From Bacteroidota bacterium (GTDB lineage Bacteria; Bacteroidota; Ignavibacteria; UBA10030), in NCBI GenBank assembly GCA_026416125.1, contig JAOAFT010000002.1, positions 124,001 through 188,000 on the forward strand: a stretch of 64,000 nt of DNA. The letters run 5' to 3'. Below, one piece after another: positions 28,392 to 36,788 of the stretch. The stretch's first letter is position 1. The number at the start of each line of letters is the position of its first letter. The translations under genes were made by a program, and so were the position numbers. The notes beneath the pieces are model-generated. The model was not told where the DNA came from. It made no database searches and was given only the letters and a program-made list of their open reading frames with translations.

Positions 28392-29111
28392 ATGGCAGAA
28401 CTCATTCGTTTAACAAATATTGTAAAAATTTATCAGGTCGGTGACGAGCAAGTTCATGCTCTCGATGGTATTACTCTTCAGATCAGGAAGAACGAGTACG
28501 TTGCAATCATGGGGCCATCTGGTTCTGGAAAATCAACAATGATGAATATTATCGGTTGCCTCGATACACCAACTTCCGGGTTATATGAACTCAATGGAAT
28601 GAACGTGAGTGACATGGATGATAATGAACTTGCACGTGTACGAAATAAAGAGATAGGATTTGTTTTCCAAACATTCAATCTTCTCCCTCGTTCGAATGTA
28701 CTCCACAATGTAGAACTCCCGCTAATCTATGCGGGAATGCCTGCCGAAGAACGTCGTGAACGAGCAAAGGAAGCAATTGCACGTGTCGGTCTTACAGAAC
28801 GTATGCACCACAAACCGAACGAACTCTCTGGTGGTCAACGTCAACGTGTTGCTATTGCACGCGCACTTGTTACACACCCATCGATTCTTCTTGCAGATGA
28901 ACCAACTGGAAACCTTGATAGTAAGACAGGAGAAGAAATTATGGCGCTTTTCGATGCACTCCATAAGGAAGGGAATACCATCATCCTTGTTACCCATGAA
29001 GAAGACATTGCATCGCATGCACACCGGATTATCAAACTTCGCGATGGCAAAATTGAAGGTGATTTCCCTTCCCGAAAACGACCGACTCCTTCACCAGCTA
29101 CTGTTTCCTAA
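28392..29111 (+). CDS. ABC transporter ATP-binding protein (MacB/LolD type)
   Basis: Motor subunit of the export complex, 239 residues. Walker [17 protein letters not shown]-loop [13 protein letters not shown], signature [15 protein letters not shown], Walker [13 protein letters not shown] and the H-loop VTHEED are all intact. The QTFNLLP and DEPTGNLD forms are typical of the MacB/LolD/FtsE branch. Unlike E. coli MacB, ATPase and permease are separate proteins here. It lies 21 bases after the adaptor gene and eight before the first permease. Confidence 0.95.
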   Translation: MAELIRLTNIVKIYQVGDEQVHALDGITLQIRKNEYVAIMGPSGSGKSTMMNIIGCLDTPTSGLYELNGMNVSDMDDNELARVRNKEIGFVFQTFNLLPRSNVLHNVELPLIYAGMPAEERRERAKEAIARVGLTERMHHKPNELSGGQRQRVAIARALVTHPSILLADEPTGNLDSKTGEEIMALFDALHKEGNTIILVTHEEDIASHAHRIIKLRDGKIEGDFPSRKRPTPSPATVS

Positions 29112-29119
29112 AAAGCGCT

Positions 29120-30346
29120 ATGGTTACTATTAACGAATTACAAGAAGGATTCCGAATTGCGCTCCAATCTATTTGGGCAAATCGGATGCGATCAGCTCTC
29201 ACAACCCTCGGAATTGTTATTGGAATTGTTTCTGTTACTTTAATGGGCACAGCATTGGAAGGATTGAGTCGAGCTTTCGATAAGAGTATTGCACAAATTG
29301 GTGCTGATGTACTCTACGTTCAAAAGTGGCCATGGGGGGGTGGGCAAGATTGGTGGAAATACCGAAATCGACGGGATTTGCGTATCGAACACGCAAATGC
29401 TATCGAACGATCAGCAGAACTTGTTGCTTCACTCTCGCCAATCATTGGAACTTCTCAAGATATTAAGTATCAAGGGAAATACATTGAAGATGTAATCGTA
29501 GTCGGCACAACCCATACGATGATCGAAACGAACCCTGCAAACCTTGCAATCGGTCGCTTCTTCTCTCGCTCGGAATCGGAAGGAGGTCGACCCGTTTGTG
29601 TTATCGGATCAGAAATTGCATCAAGCCTTTTTCCGAACGAATCCCCGCTCGAAAAGGTAATCAAAATTGGCGGCTATGCGTACCGTGTTGTGGGCGTTTT
29701 CGAAAAGCAAGGTAGTCTCTTTGGCGGCGAAAGTCTTGACAAACGTATTTACGTTCCTATCAACCGTTTCTTTACCCAATATCAATCTCGACGTGGTGGT
29801 ATTACTATCATGGTAAAAGCAAAATCGCTTGACCTCCTCGACGATACCAAGGAAGAAGTACGCGGCATTCTCCGACGAGCTCGGGGATTAAAACCACGTG
29901 ATGAAGATGATTTTTCTATTAACCAACAAGAGATGATTATTCAGATCTTCAACCAAATAGGCGGTGTCATAGCAATCATCGGTTTGTTCATTACAGGCCT
30001 TTCGCTCTTCGTTGGTGGTATCGGTATTATGAACATCATGTTTGTTTCAGTGACCGAACGAACAAAAGAAATTGGTATTCGAAAAGCAATCGGGGCACCA
30101 CGACGTGCAATTCTCCTTCAATTCCTCATTGAATCATCGCTTATTTGCTTCTTGGGAGGCATTATCGGAATTGCAATTGCTTTTCCACTGAGTTTGATAG
30201 TTGACCAAATTCTCCCAACAGCAATGCCATTGACAATTGTTGGAATAGCGCTCTCCCTCTCATTACTCGTTGGCTTGCTCTCGGGGATCATTCCAGCATA
30301 CAGAGCTTCGAAATTAGATCCAGTGGAAGCATTGCGGTATGAATGA
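29120..30346 (+). CDS. MacB-like ABC transporter permease (first paralogue)
   Basis: Inner-membrane permease of the MacB_PCD/FtsX class, 408 residues. It has one N-terminal transmembrane helix (LTTLGIVIGIVSVTLMGTAL), a large periplasmic domain (about residues 50-270) and three C-terminal helices with the FtsX signature GGIGIMNIMFVSVTERTKEIGIRKAIGA. The N-terminal ANRMRSALTTLGI is typical. It shares its layout with the next gene, suggesting that the two form a heterodimer with the ATPase. Confidence 0.92.
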   Translation: MVTINELQEGFRIALQSIWANRMRSALTTLGIVIGIVSVTLMGTALEGLSRAFDKSIAQIGADVLYVQKWPWGGGQDWWKYRNRRDLRIEHANAIERSAELVASLSPIIGTSQDIKYQGKYIEDVIVVGTTHTMIETNPANLAIGRFFSRSESEGGRPVCVIGSEIASSLFPNESPLEKVIKIGGYAYRVVGVFEKQGSLFGGESLDKRIYVPINRFFTQYQSRRGGITIMVKAKSLDLLDDTKEEVRGILRRARGLKPRDEDDFSINQQEMIIQIFNQIGGVIAIIGLFITGLSLFVGGIGIMNIMFVSVTERTKEIGIRKAIGAPRRAILLQFLIESSLICFLGGIIGIAIAFPLSLIVDQILPTAMPLTIVGIALSLSLLVGLLSGIIPAYRASKLDPVEALRYE

Positions 30347-30357
30347 CGGAGTACTCT

Positions 30358-31581
30358 ATGAATTACACAGAAATTATTACCTTTGCAATTCAATCACTCC
30401 ATGCTAATAAGTTACGCTCAGCACTTACGCTCCTGGGGATTGTTGTTGGTGTTTTCTCAATCATTGCTGTCATGACAGCAGTTCGTGTTCTACAGAACAG
30501 TATCGAAAGCGGATTGAGCGTGTTAGGTACCCATACATTTCAAATTCAAAAATTCCCTGTAATGGCAAGCCACACTGAGTGGCGAAAAGCGCAAAAACGA
30601 AAAGATATTACGTACGAACAAGCACTCCAACTAAAAGAGAAAATGACACTTGCTGAATTTGTTGCCATAGAAGTGTGGGGTGGTCCACGTGTAGTGCAAT
30701 ATGGTGGATTGAAAACCAATCCAAACGTGACTATCGCTGGTGAAGAACCAGAAGGATTACTCGCAAATAATTGGACTATTGCTGAAGGACGTGGCTTTTC
30801 ATCAAACGATCTTACCTACACTGCCCCGGTTGCTATTCTTGGTGCCGATGTTGCTAAAAAAATATTTCCACGTGGCGGTGCAATCGGCGCTGAAGTACGT
30901 GTTGGAAATGATAAGTATGAAGTTATTGGGGTCTTTGAACCACTCGGCTCAGTACTCGGTGGGAGTCAAGATAACTTTGTTGCAATCCCAATTACAACGT
31001 TCCTCGAGAAGTATGGGAAAAATCGCAGCGTCAATATTATGATCAAAGCTAAAAGTGCTGCTGTGTACGACGATTGTATTGAGGAAGCTCGAAACACCCT
31101 ACGAACATTAAGAAAAGTACCTCCCGCCGAAAAAGATGACTTTGAAATCTTTTCGAATGAATCTGTAATTCGTACGTTCAATGAACTCACCAAGTATGTC
31201 AAGTTAGGTGTGAGTGTTATAAGTTTCATTGCCCTTATCGCTGCAGGTGTTGGGATTATGAACATCATGCTCGTTTCAGTAACAGAGCGAACTAAAGAGA
31301 TCGGTATTCGAAAAGCTGTCGGTGCAACAAAAAGGAACATCCTGGCTCAGTTTGTATTCGAAGCTATTGTTATTTGTGAACTCGGAGGCATCATAGGTAT
31401 TGTCCTTGGAATTATCGGTGGTAATATTGCTGCTGTAGTATTCAGCATGCCAGGTGTATTTCCCATCGATTGGGCAATTATTGGCGTTCTTATCACATCG
31501 CTTGTTGGAATCATCTTTGGTGTTTATCCTGCGTGGAAAGCTGCAAATCTCGATCCCATCGATGCACTCAGGTACGAGTAG
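30358..31581 (+). CDS. MacB-like ABC transporter permease (second paralogue)
   Basis: About 407 residues, same architecture as the preceding permease: HANKLRSALTLLGIVVGVFSII, periplasmic domain, then GVGIMNIMLVSVTERTKEIGIRKAVGATKRNILAQF and two more helices. Two starts are possible. ATG 30343 overlaps the previous stop (ATGA), and ATG 30358 has CGGAG at six bases; I prefer the latter. Both ends of the gene are intact. The exported substrate of such split MacAB-like systems cannot be told from sequence; macrolides, lipopeptides and lipoproteins are known for relatives. Confidence 0.92.
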   Translation: MNYTEIITFAIQSLHANKLRSALTLLGIVVGVFSIIAVMTAVRVLQNSIESGLSVLGTHTFQIQKFPVMASHTEWRKAQKRKDITYEQALQLKEKMTLAEFVAIEVWGGPRVVQYGGLKTNPNVTIAGEEPEGLLANNWTIAEGRGFSSNDLTYTAPVAILGADVAKKIFPRGGAIGAEVRVGNDKYEVIGVFEPLGSVLGGSQDNFVAIPITTFLEKYGKNRSVNIMIKAKSAAVYDDCIEEARNTLRTLRKVPPAEKDDFEIFSNESVIRTFNELTKYVKLGVSVISFIALIAAGVGIMNIMLVSVTERTKEIGIRKAVGATKRNILAQFVFEAIVICELGGIIGIVLGIIGGNIAAVVFSMPGVFPIDWAIIGVLITSLVGIIFGVYPAWKAANLDPIDALRYE

Positions 31582-31604
31582 CACAACACTTCACGATTCC
31601 TCGT

Positions 31605-31626
31605 TCTCTTGGATGCATCGAAGAGA
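31605..31626. repeat. Near-perfect 22-base palindrome after the export operon
   Basis: TCTCTT-G-GATGCATC-G-AAGAGA: six-base outer arms and the self-complementary GATGCATC core with one mismatched pair (G-G). It lies 23 bases after the last permease stop and 50 before the cupin start. A T-rich run (GTTTTTG) follows eight bases later, so it may act as a weak terminator or be a protein binding site. Confidence 0.35.
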
Positions 31627-31675
31627 GTAAGGAGTTTTTGTTGTGTACATTAACATATCATTAACAGGAAGATAT

Positions 31676-32110
31676 ATGAGTATGGAATCACTTCGCGTTT
31701 GGTTTTTTCTAATGCACTGTGTTATCAATACTTTGGCCCTTTCTCAACCTATGCCATCGGATACATTGTACTACACACGGGAAAAATGCATTACTCCATT
31801 CGATGCATCAAAGATTGAGAGTACGAAAGCGGGGTACCAATTCTGGTTCGTTGACAAAAATTTTCTCGATGGTCGAACATTGAAACTGAGTGTTGTTAAA
31901 CCACGCGAAGCAACCCACGCACCGCACAAACATCCTGAAGATGAATTCTTCTTTCTCCTTGAGGGAACTGCAGAAATTTATTTATTTGGAAAATGGACAC
32001 CCGTAACTCCCTACACAAGCATCTATTGTCCACCCCATGAGGTCCATGGGATCAGAAATGCCGGTGATACAGAACTTAAGTACCTTGTCATTAAAAAGTA
32101 TCCCAAATGA
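31676..32110 (+). CDS. Exported cupin-domain protein
   Basis: A 144-residue protein with a signal peptide (SLRVWFFLMHCVINTLALSQ) and a single cupin fold. Cupin motif 1 is HAPHKHPEDEFFFLLEG (two His and a Glu as metal ligands) and motif 2 is YCPPHEVHGIRNAG. The ATG at 31676 has AGGA upstream and gives the cleaner signal peptide than the ORF-track start at 31643. It may be a small extracytoplasmic isomerase, dioxygenase or sugar-binding protein; nothing allows a choice. Confidence 0.8.
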   Translation: MSMESLRVWFFLMHCVINTLALSQPMPSDTLYYTREKCITPFDASKIESTKAGYQFWFVDKNFLDGRTLKLSVVKPREATHAPHKHPEDEFFFLLEGTAEIYLFGKWTPVTPYTSIYCPPHEVHGIRNAGDTELKYLVIKKYPK

Positions 32111-32239
32111 ATTATTCTCGTTCGCTACTGGGATCGATTACTTCGTATCATCCGCTACAAGGAATCCCGCACATGCATTGCTCATGAGAATGGAAACATA
32201 CCACTCATGTTTTATGAAAAAAAATGTCAGAAGGTGCTA

Positions 32240-33172
32240 TTACTTAAATACTATCCCAACGGAGACGTGATGGATGCCTCCAACATTCCCAAAAGAATTA
32301 TACGCATAGTCAACAAGGTACTCCTTCAATACTACCCCACCACCGAACGAGAATCCAGCAAGCTCAGTTTTCGAGAGAAGTTTCCAATCTTTCCGCCGCT
32401 CATTGTTATACCCAACGCGGAATCTGAGTGAGCTACTCAAGAGAAATTCAACTCCAAATGTAAATGCCCGAAGCCGTTCTGCAAATGTCTTCGTTGGACG
32501 ATTAAGGCGATGGAATACAAGATTTAAGTAGGCTGGTAAGTGTTCTGGACGTTTTGTCAAACCAATTGATACATCAAGTGGGAGAGATTCTTTCGTTGTT
32601 CTGTACGACGTAAGTTGTTTACCAAAATGGAGAATACTTCCACCAATCACTAAATTTTGGGATGGTACTGAATACGTCATACCAATCCCTATGGCGAGAG
32701 CAGATGATGTGAATTCGGCAATTGATGAATGAATAAACTCAGCACTAATCCCAATGGATGTTACTTCATCCAGCATTGTTCCCCACCCTCCTATCAGTGC
32801 TACATCCGAAGCACCAAATGTACCAACTACTTCTTCTGTTGCATCAACACGTTCGAAAGTACCATAGTCAAAGTAGAGTACTCCAATACCAATAGTACCA
32901 ACCGCTTCAAACGTATCTACATACGATGCATTCCCAGCATTAATGCCAGCAAGGTGTTTAAAGTACCCAAAAGATATCTGTGGGTGAGTAATTGAAGAAA
33001 GCGACGCTGGATTATAAAACAAGCTATTGGGATCGTTTTGTATTGTGAGGAAACTACCATTCAACCCTGCTGCACGAGCACCAATATCAGTCCGAAGGAA
33101 CTCGTAGATAGCTGGTTGTGCATATCCATACGTTCCACAAAAGAAAACAAATAAAACCCAATACGCTTTCAT
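32240..33172 (-). CDS. porQ: Type IX secretion system protein PorQ
   Basis: Outer-membrane beta-barrel protein needed in some Bacteroidota for T9SS function. About 310 residues after choosing the ATG that gives signal peptide MKAYWVLFVFFCGTYGYAQ. The N-terminus YEFLRTDIGARAAGLNGSFL, the NDPNSLFYNPASLSSI block, IGVLYFDYGTFERVDATEEVVGTF, and SLPLDVSIGLTKRPEHLP match the PorQ pattern as I know it. A perfect TATAAT lies on the minus strand at 33218-33213, about 35 bases upstream of the start. Together with the plug protein at 21994 it implies a T9SS in this organism. Confidence 0.85.
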   Translation of the reverse strand: MKAYWVLFVFFCGTYGYAQPAIYEFLRTDIGARAAGLNGSFLTIQNDPNSLFYNPASLSSITHPQISFGYFKHLAGINAGNASYVDTFEAVGTIGIGVLYFDYGTFERVDATEEVVGTFGASDVALIGGWGTMLDEVTSIGISAEFIHSSIAEFTSSALAIGIGMTYSVPSQNLVIGGSILHFGKQLTSYRTTKESLPLDVSIGLTKRPEHLPAYLNLVFHRLNRPTKTFAERLRAFTFGVEFLLSSSLRFRVGYNNERRKDWKLLSKTELAGFSFGGGVVLKEYLVDYAYNSFGNVGGIHHVSVGIVFK

Positions 33173-33275
33173 ACTTACCATAAAATATCGAAATAGAAAT
33201 GCAAGTGCAATCATTATATCCACTATATCGCAATTCAAAAATTTTTTCTTACATTACAACGAAAAGAGGTGACTA

Positions 33276-34367
33276 ATGGTATTTTCGAAAGAATTCATTC
33301 GCCAACTACCTAAAGTTCTTCTTCACGATCATCTCGATGGAGGATTGCGACCACAAACTATCATCGAACTAGCACGCGATCTAAAGTACACAAAACTTCC
33401 AACAACTGATCCAGGTGAACTTGCAGCATGGTTTCACCGTGGTGCAACACGTGGCAGTCTCCCTCTCTTTCTCGAAGGATTCGAGCATACCTGTGCTGTT
33501 ATGCAAACAGAGGAATCGCTCGAACGTGTTGCGTATGAACTCATGGAGGACATGAAGAACGACGGAGTTGTATACGTCGAAACACGCTTCGCCCCCGTAT
33601 TTCATACGCAAAGAGGATTGGATTGGCATAAAGTCGTAGCCTCTGTCCTAAAAGGATTAGAACGTGGAAAGAAAGACTTCGGAGTCCAGTACGGCCTCAT
33701 CATTAGTGCAATGCGAAACATGGACCCAAGTATATCTCTTGAGATTGCAGAACTTGCAGTTGACTTCAGACAACGAGGTGTTGTTGGGTTTGATCTTGCA
33801 GGTGAAGAGGGAGGTTATCCACCGAAAAAGCACATCGATGCATTCGAATTCATCCAACGAGAAAATTTCAACATTACTATCCACGCTGGTGAAGCATTTG
33901 GCAAAGAATCAATTTGGCAAGCAATCCAATGGTGTGGTGCACATCGCATTGGTCATGCAACCAGACTAGTTGAAGACATGCGCGTGAAAGATGGTGAAGT
34001 TCTCAGCATGGGAACGCTTGCGCAGTATGTGCTCGATAAGCGCATTCCCCTCGAAATCTGCCTCACAAGCAATGTTCACACAGGTGCTGTGCGGAGTATC
34101 GAAGAACACCCCTTCGGTATCTACTACCGGTACAAATTCCGCGTTACGCTGAACACCGATGACCGTTTGATGAGTAACATTACATTGACAGATGAGTACA
34201 TCCGAGCAGCAGAGGTGTTCAACTTATCACTTGACGACCTTGAGAAAATCACCATCAACGCAATGAAAAGTGCATTTATGCCTTATAAGGAACGAATTGC
34301 TATTATTTACGACACATTAAAACCTGGTTATGCACAAGCACGCGAACAACTGAAAACATTCGTGTAA
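33276..34367 (+). CDS. add: Adenosine deaminase
   Basis: Converts adenosine to inosine in purine salvage. The 363 residues carry all zinc and catalytic motifs: HDHLDGGLRP at the N-terminus, FDLAGEEGGYPP, the HAGEAFG catalytic block, RIGHATRL, CLTSNVHTG and the NTDDRLM aspartates. AAGAGGTGA precedes the ATG. It is transcribed divergently from porQ and followed after 63 bases by the MBL hydrolase gene. Confidence 0.96.
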   Translation: MVFSKEFIRQLPKVLLHDHLDGGLRPQTIIELARDLKYTKLPTTDPGELAAWFHRGATRGSLPLFLEGFEHTCAVMQTEESLERVAYELMEDMKNDGVVYVETRFAPVFHTQRGLDWHKVVASVLKGLERGKKDFGVQYGLIISAMRNMDPSISLEIAELAVDFRQRGVVGFDLAGEEGGYPPKKHIDAFEFIQRENFNITIHAGEAFGKESIWQAIQWCGAHRIGHATRLVEDMRVKDGEVLSMGTLAQYVLDKRIPLEICLTSNVHTGAVRSIEEHPFGIYYRYKFRVTLNTDDRLMSNITLTDEYIRAAEVFNLSLDDLEKITINAMKSAFMPYKERIAIIYDTLKPGYAQAREQLKTFV

Positions 34368-34430
34368 AGAGGTCACACAATGAACTCACTGATACTTATC
34401 ACATTTTTCCATTTACTAGGAGGGCCAACC

Positions 34431-35054
34431 ATGAACACTGACCACATTCACTGGTTGGGGCACGCTACCTTTCGGATCGAAGACGACACTCTACAACTCT
34501 ACATCGATCCATGGAAGCTCCCAGAACACGCACCGAAAGCCGATATCATTCTCATAACTCATGCGCATTTTGATCATTTCTCGCCTGAAGACATTGCAAA
34601 AATCCAAAAACCTAATACACTCTTTGTAGCACCTCGTGATGTTGGTTCACAGTTGAAAGGGAATGTTGTCATTGTTGAACCAGGTAAAGAGTACACTGCA
34701 GGACGAATAAAAGTCCGTACCATACCAGCATACAACCCCAACAAAAAATTTCATCCAAAAACGAACCAGTGGGTTGGATACCTTATCACTCTTACCAACG
34801 GACAAACAATCTACCATGCCGGCGATACTGACGCAATACCGGAAATGAAACAACTCAAGGTTGATGTTGCACTTATGCCCTGTGGCGGTACATACACCAT
34901 GACAGCAGAAGAAATGGCAGAAGCTGCAAACAACTTTATGCCGAAAGTACTAATACCCATGCACTGGGGCGACATCGTAGGTGTACAGAAGGATGCTGAA
35001 ACTGTAAAGAAGATTTTCAAAGGAACAACTGTGATTAAAAACGTTGAACGATAA
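34431..35054 (+). CDS. Metal-dependent hydrolase, beta-lactamase fold (UPF0173-like)
   Basis: A 207-residue MBL-fold protein. AGGAGG lies seven bases before ATG 34431, which rules out the longer ORF-track start at 34380. Motifs: HATFRIEDDTLQLYIDPW, the metal site ITHAHFDHFSPEDI, YHAGDTDAIPEM, and MHWGDIVG. The family substrate is not established. It may be co-transcribed with add. Confidence 0.92.
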   Translation: MNTDHIHWLGHATFRIEDDTLQLYIDPWKLPEHAPKADIILITHAHFDHFSPEDIAKIQKPNTLFVAPRDVGSQLKGNVVIVEPGKEYTAGRIKVRTIPAYNPNKKFHPKTNQWVGYLITLTNGQTIYHAGDTDAIPEMKQLKVDVALMPCGGTYTMTAEEMAEAANNFMPKVLIPMHWGDIVGVQKDAETVKKIFKGTTVIKNVER

Positions 35055-35075
35055 AAAATCGAGATTACTGAAAAA

Positions 35076-36749
35076 GTGTTACTAGACAATATCACTCAAC
35101 AATCAGATCTTACTACTAATACATTGTTAAGCAAACTTAGCGAACAAAAGTGGAATTTACTATTATTGTTCGTATTTGTATTCGGATTATTCTTACGACT
35201 TTCAATTGCTTTTAGAGATATAACTACAATTGATAGGTACTTTATCCCAGATGATACCTACTACACTCTTGCACTTACACGATCACTTGCTGAAGGAAAA
35301 GGACCAACCATCGACGGTATTATACGTACTAACGGTTTCCAACCTCTACTAGCTTTTTTACTCGTTCCGTTTGCAAAGATTACAACAAATCCAGATACAT
35401 TACTTCGTATTGACATAATCCTGCTTTCTTTTATTGACAGTGGTATTATCGTTTTATTAGGATTATTAGCCAAACGAATCTTTTATAACTCACCTAACTA
35501 TTACTCCCTTGCTATAGCTTTTGCTTGGTCTATTAGCTCTGTCGGAATTTCTAATGCTTTAGGAGGTTTAGAAACTTCTCTAGCAGTATGTCTTGTATTA
35601 CTTTTCGTCGAAATTTGGTTGCGTGCGATAGAAAATACTAACAACCGATTATACATTTTCGCAGGTATTATTGCCGGATGTTCCCTCCTTGCACGAATCG
35701 ATACATGCTTTACACTCGGAATCATTGGCTTCTATGAACTAGTCTCTAGAAAACGGATAAAACAACTTTTTATTACTGTTATAACAGCGATCATTGTTGT
35801 TTCCCCCTGGTGGCTCTATCAGATAGTTTATTTCAATACAATAATACCTGAAAGTGGTGAGGCTGTCCAAACACAGGCATACCTTCATCAAATCATGTAC
35901 TTAAAGAAAACGCACCAAGTTGCTTGGGCATTTGGAACATTACTCGATTTTCTGACTGGAGAACTTTTTTATATCCGTAGTATATGTTTCCAGTTTCCAT
36001 ATCTTACCTCAGTATTGTTCTTAGTAACAACGACACTTTTCATTATCTTCCTAATAAAGAAAATTATAAACACTGAAAATGGAGCTCCTATTTTCCTTTA
36101 CATACTTTCTGCGTTCATTCTTTGTTGGTTTTATGCTCTTTATGTCCCAGCTGTATGGTTCTTTACGCGATACTTAGCTACAACACAAACCGCGACACTT
36201 CTTTTACTCGTTGTTGGAATAAAAAAAATCACTAATTATACCCGAACTACTGCTGTAATCGAAAAATGCTTTATCATGTTTACTATACTTTTTTCTGCAT
36301 TTAATGTATACCAAAATATTAACTACCTATTTGTTACCCCTACTTCAAGTAAAAATTACGGCTTATTAGGAGCAAAAGGTTACCGACTCCCTGCTCTACA
36401 AATACTCTCACAGGCCCCTATTAATTCAGTTATTGGTGCTTTTCAAAGCGGTGCATTAAGTTACTATGCTCCAATATTCAAGAAAAATATTACAATAATA
36501 AACTTAGATGGCGTTGTAAACGGTGAATCAGCTCAGGCTCTAAAGAACTACAAACTTTCTGACTATGCCAGAAAAAGAAAATTAACTCATTTTGCTGATT
36601 GGGAGTTCAATAAATATATGTTCATTCTACGTTCCGGTGAACCAGGATACATAATGAGTATTCTCACAGCTGTTGGTTTTGCGGAACCCCAATATCCTGC
36701 ACACATTAAAGCAAACGATTACTTTGTACTGTATGAATTAAAATGGTAG
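35076..36749 (+). CDS. GT-C type membrane glycosyltransferase (ArnT/PMT-like)
   Basis: A 557-residue protein with about 10-12 hydrophobic segments. The first extracytoplasmic loop carries an acidic pair, IDRYFIPDDTYYTLALTRSLAEGKGPTI, in the position of the catalytic aspartate of GT39/GT83 enzymes that transfer sugars from polyprenyl carriers. A small C-terminal soluble domain follows. The GTG start has only a weak ribosome binding site. The gene looks more AT-rich than its neighbours (two rows counted by hand gave 27 and 33% GC, against 45% in a row of add). It forms a pair with the next gene. Confidence 0.7.
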   Translation: MLLDNITQQSDLTTNTLLSKLSEQKWNLLLLFVFVFGLFLRLSIAFRDITTIDRYFIPDDTYYTLALTRSLAEGKGPTIDGIIRTNGFQPLLAFLLVPFAKITTNPDTLLRIDIILLSFIDSGIIVLLGLLAKRIFYNSPNYYSLAIAFAWSISSVGISNALGGLETSLAVCLVLLFVEIWLRAIENTNNRLYIFAGIIAGCSLLARIDTCFTLGIIGFYELVSRKRIKQLFITVITAIIVVSPWWLYQIVYFNTIIPESGEAVQTQAYLHQIMYLKKTHQVAWAFGTLLDFLTGELFYIRSICFQFPYLTSVLFLVTTTLFIIFLIKKIINTENGAPIFLYILSAFILCWFYALYVPAVWFFTRYLATTQTATLLLLVVGIKKITNYTRTTAVIEKCFIMFTILFSAFNVYQNINYLFVTPTSSKNYGLLGAKGYRLPALQILSQAPINSVIGAFQSGALSYYAPIFKKNITIINLDGVVNGESAQALKNYKLSDYARKRKLTHFADWEFNKYMFILRSGEPGYIMSILTAVGFAEPQYPAHIKANDYFVLYELKW

Positions 36750-36788
36750 CAATAGTAATTTACATCGTACCTTAAAAAGGTTTTTCAA

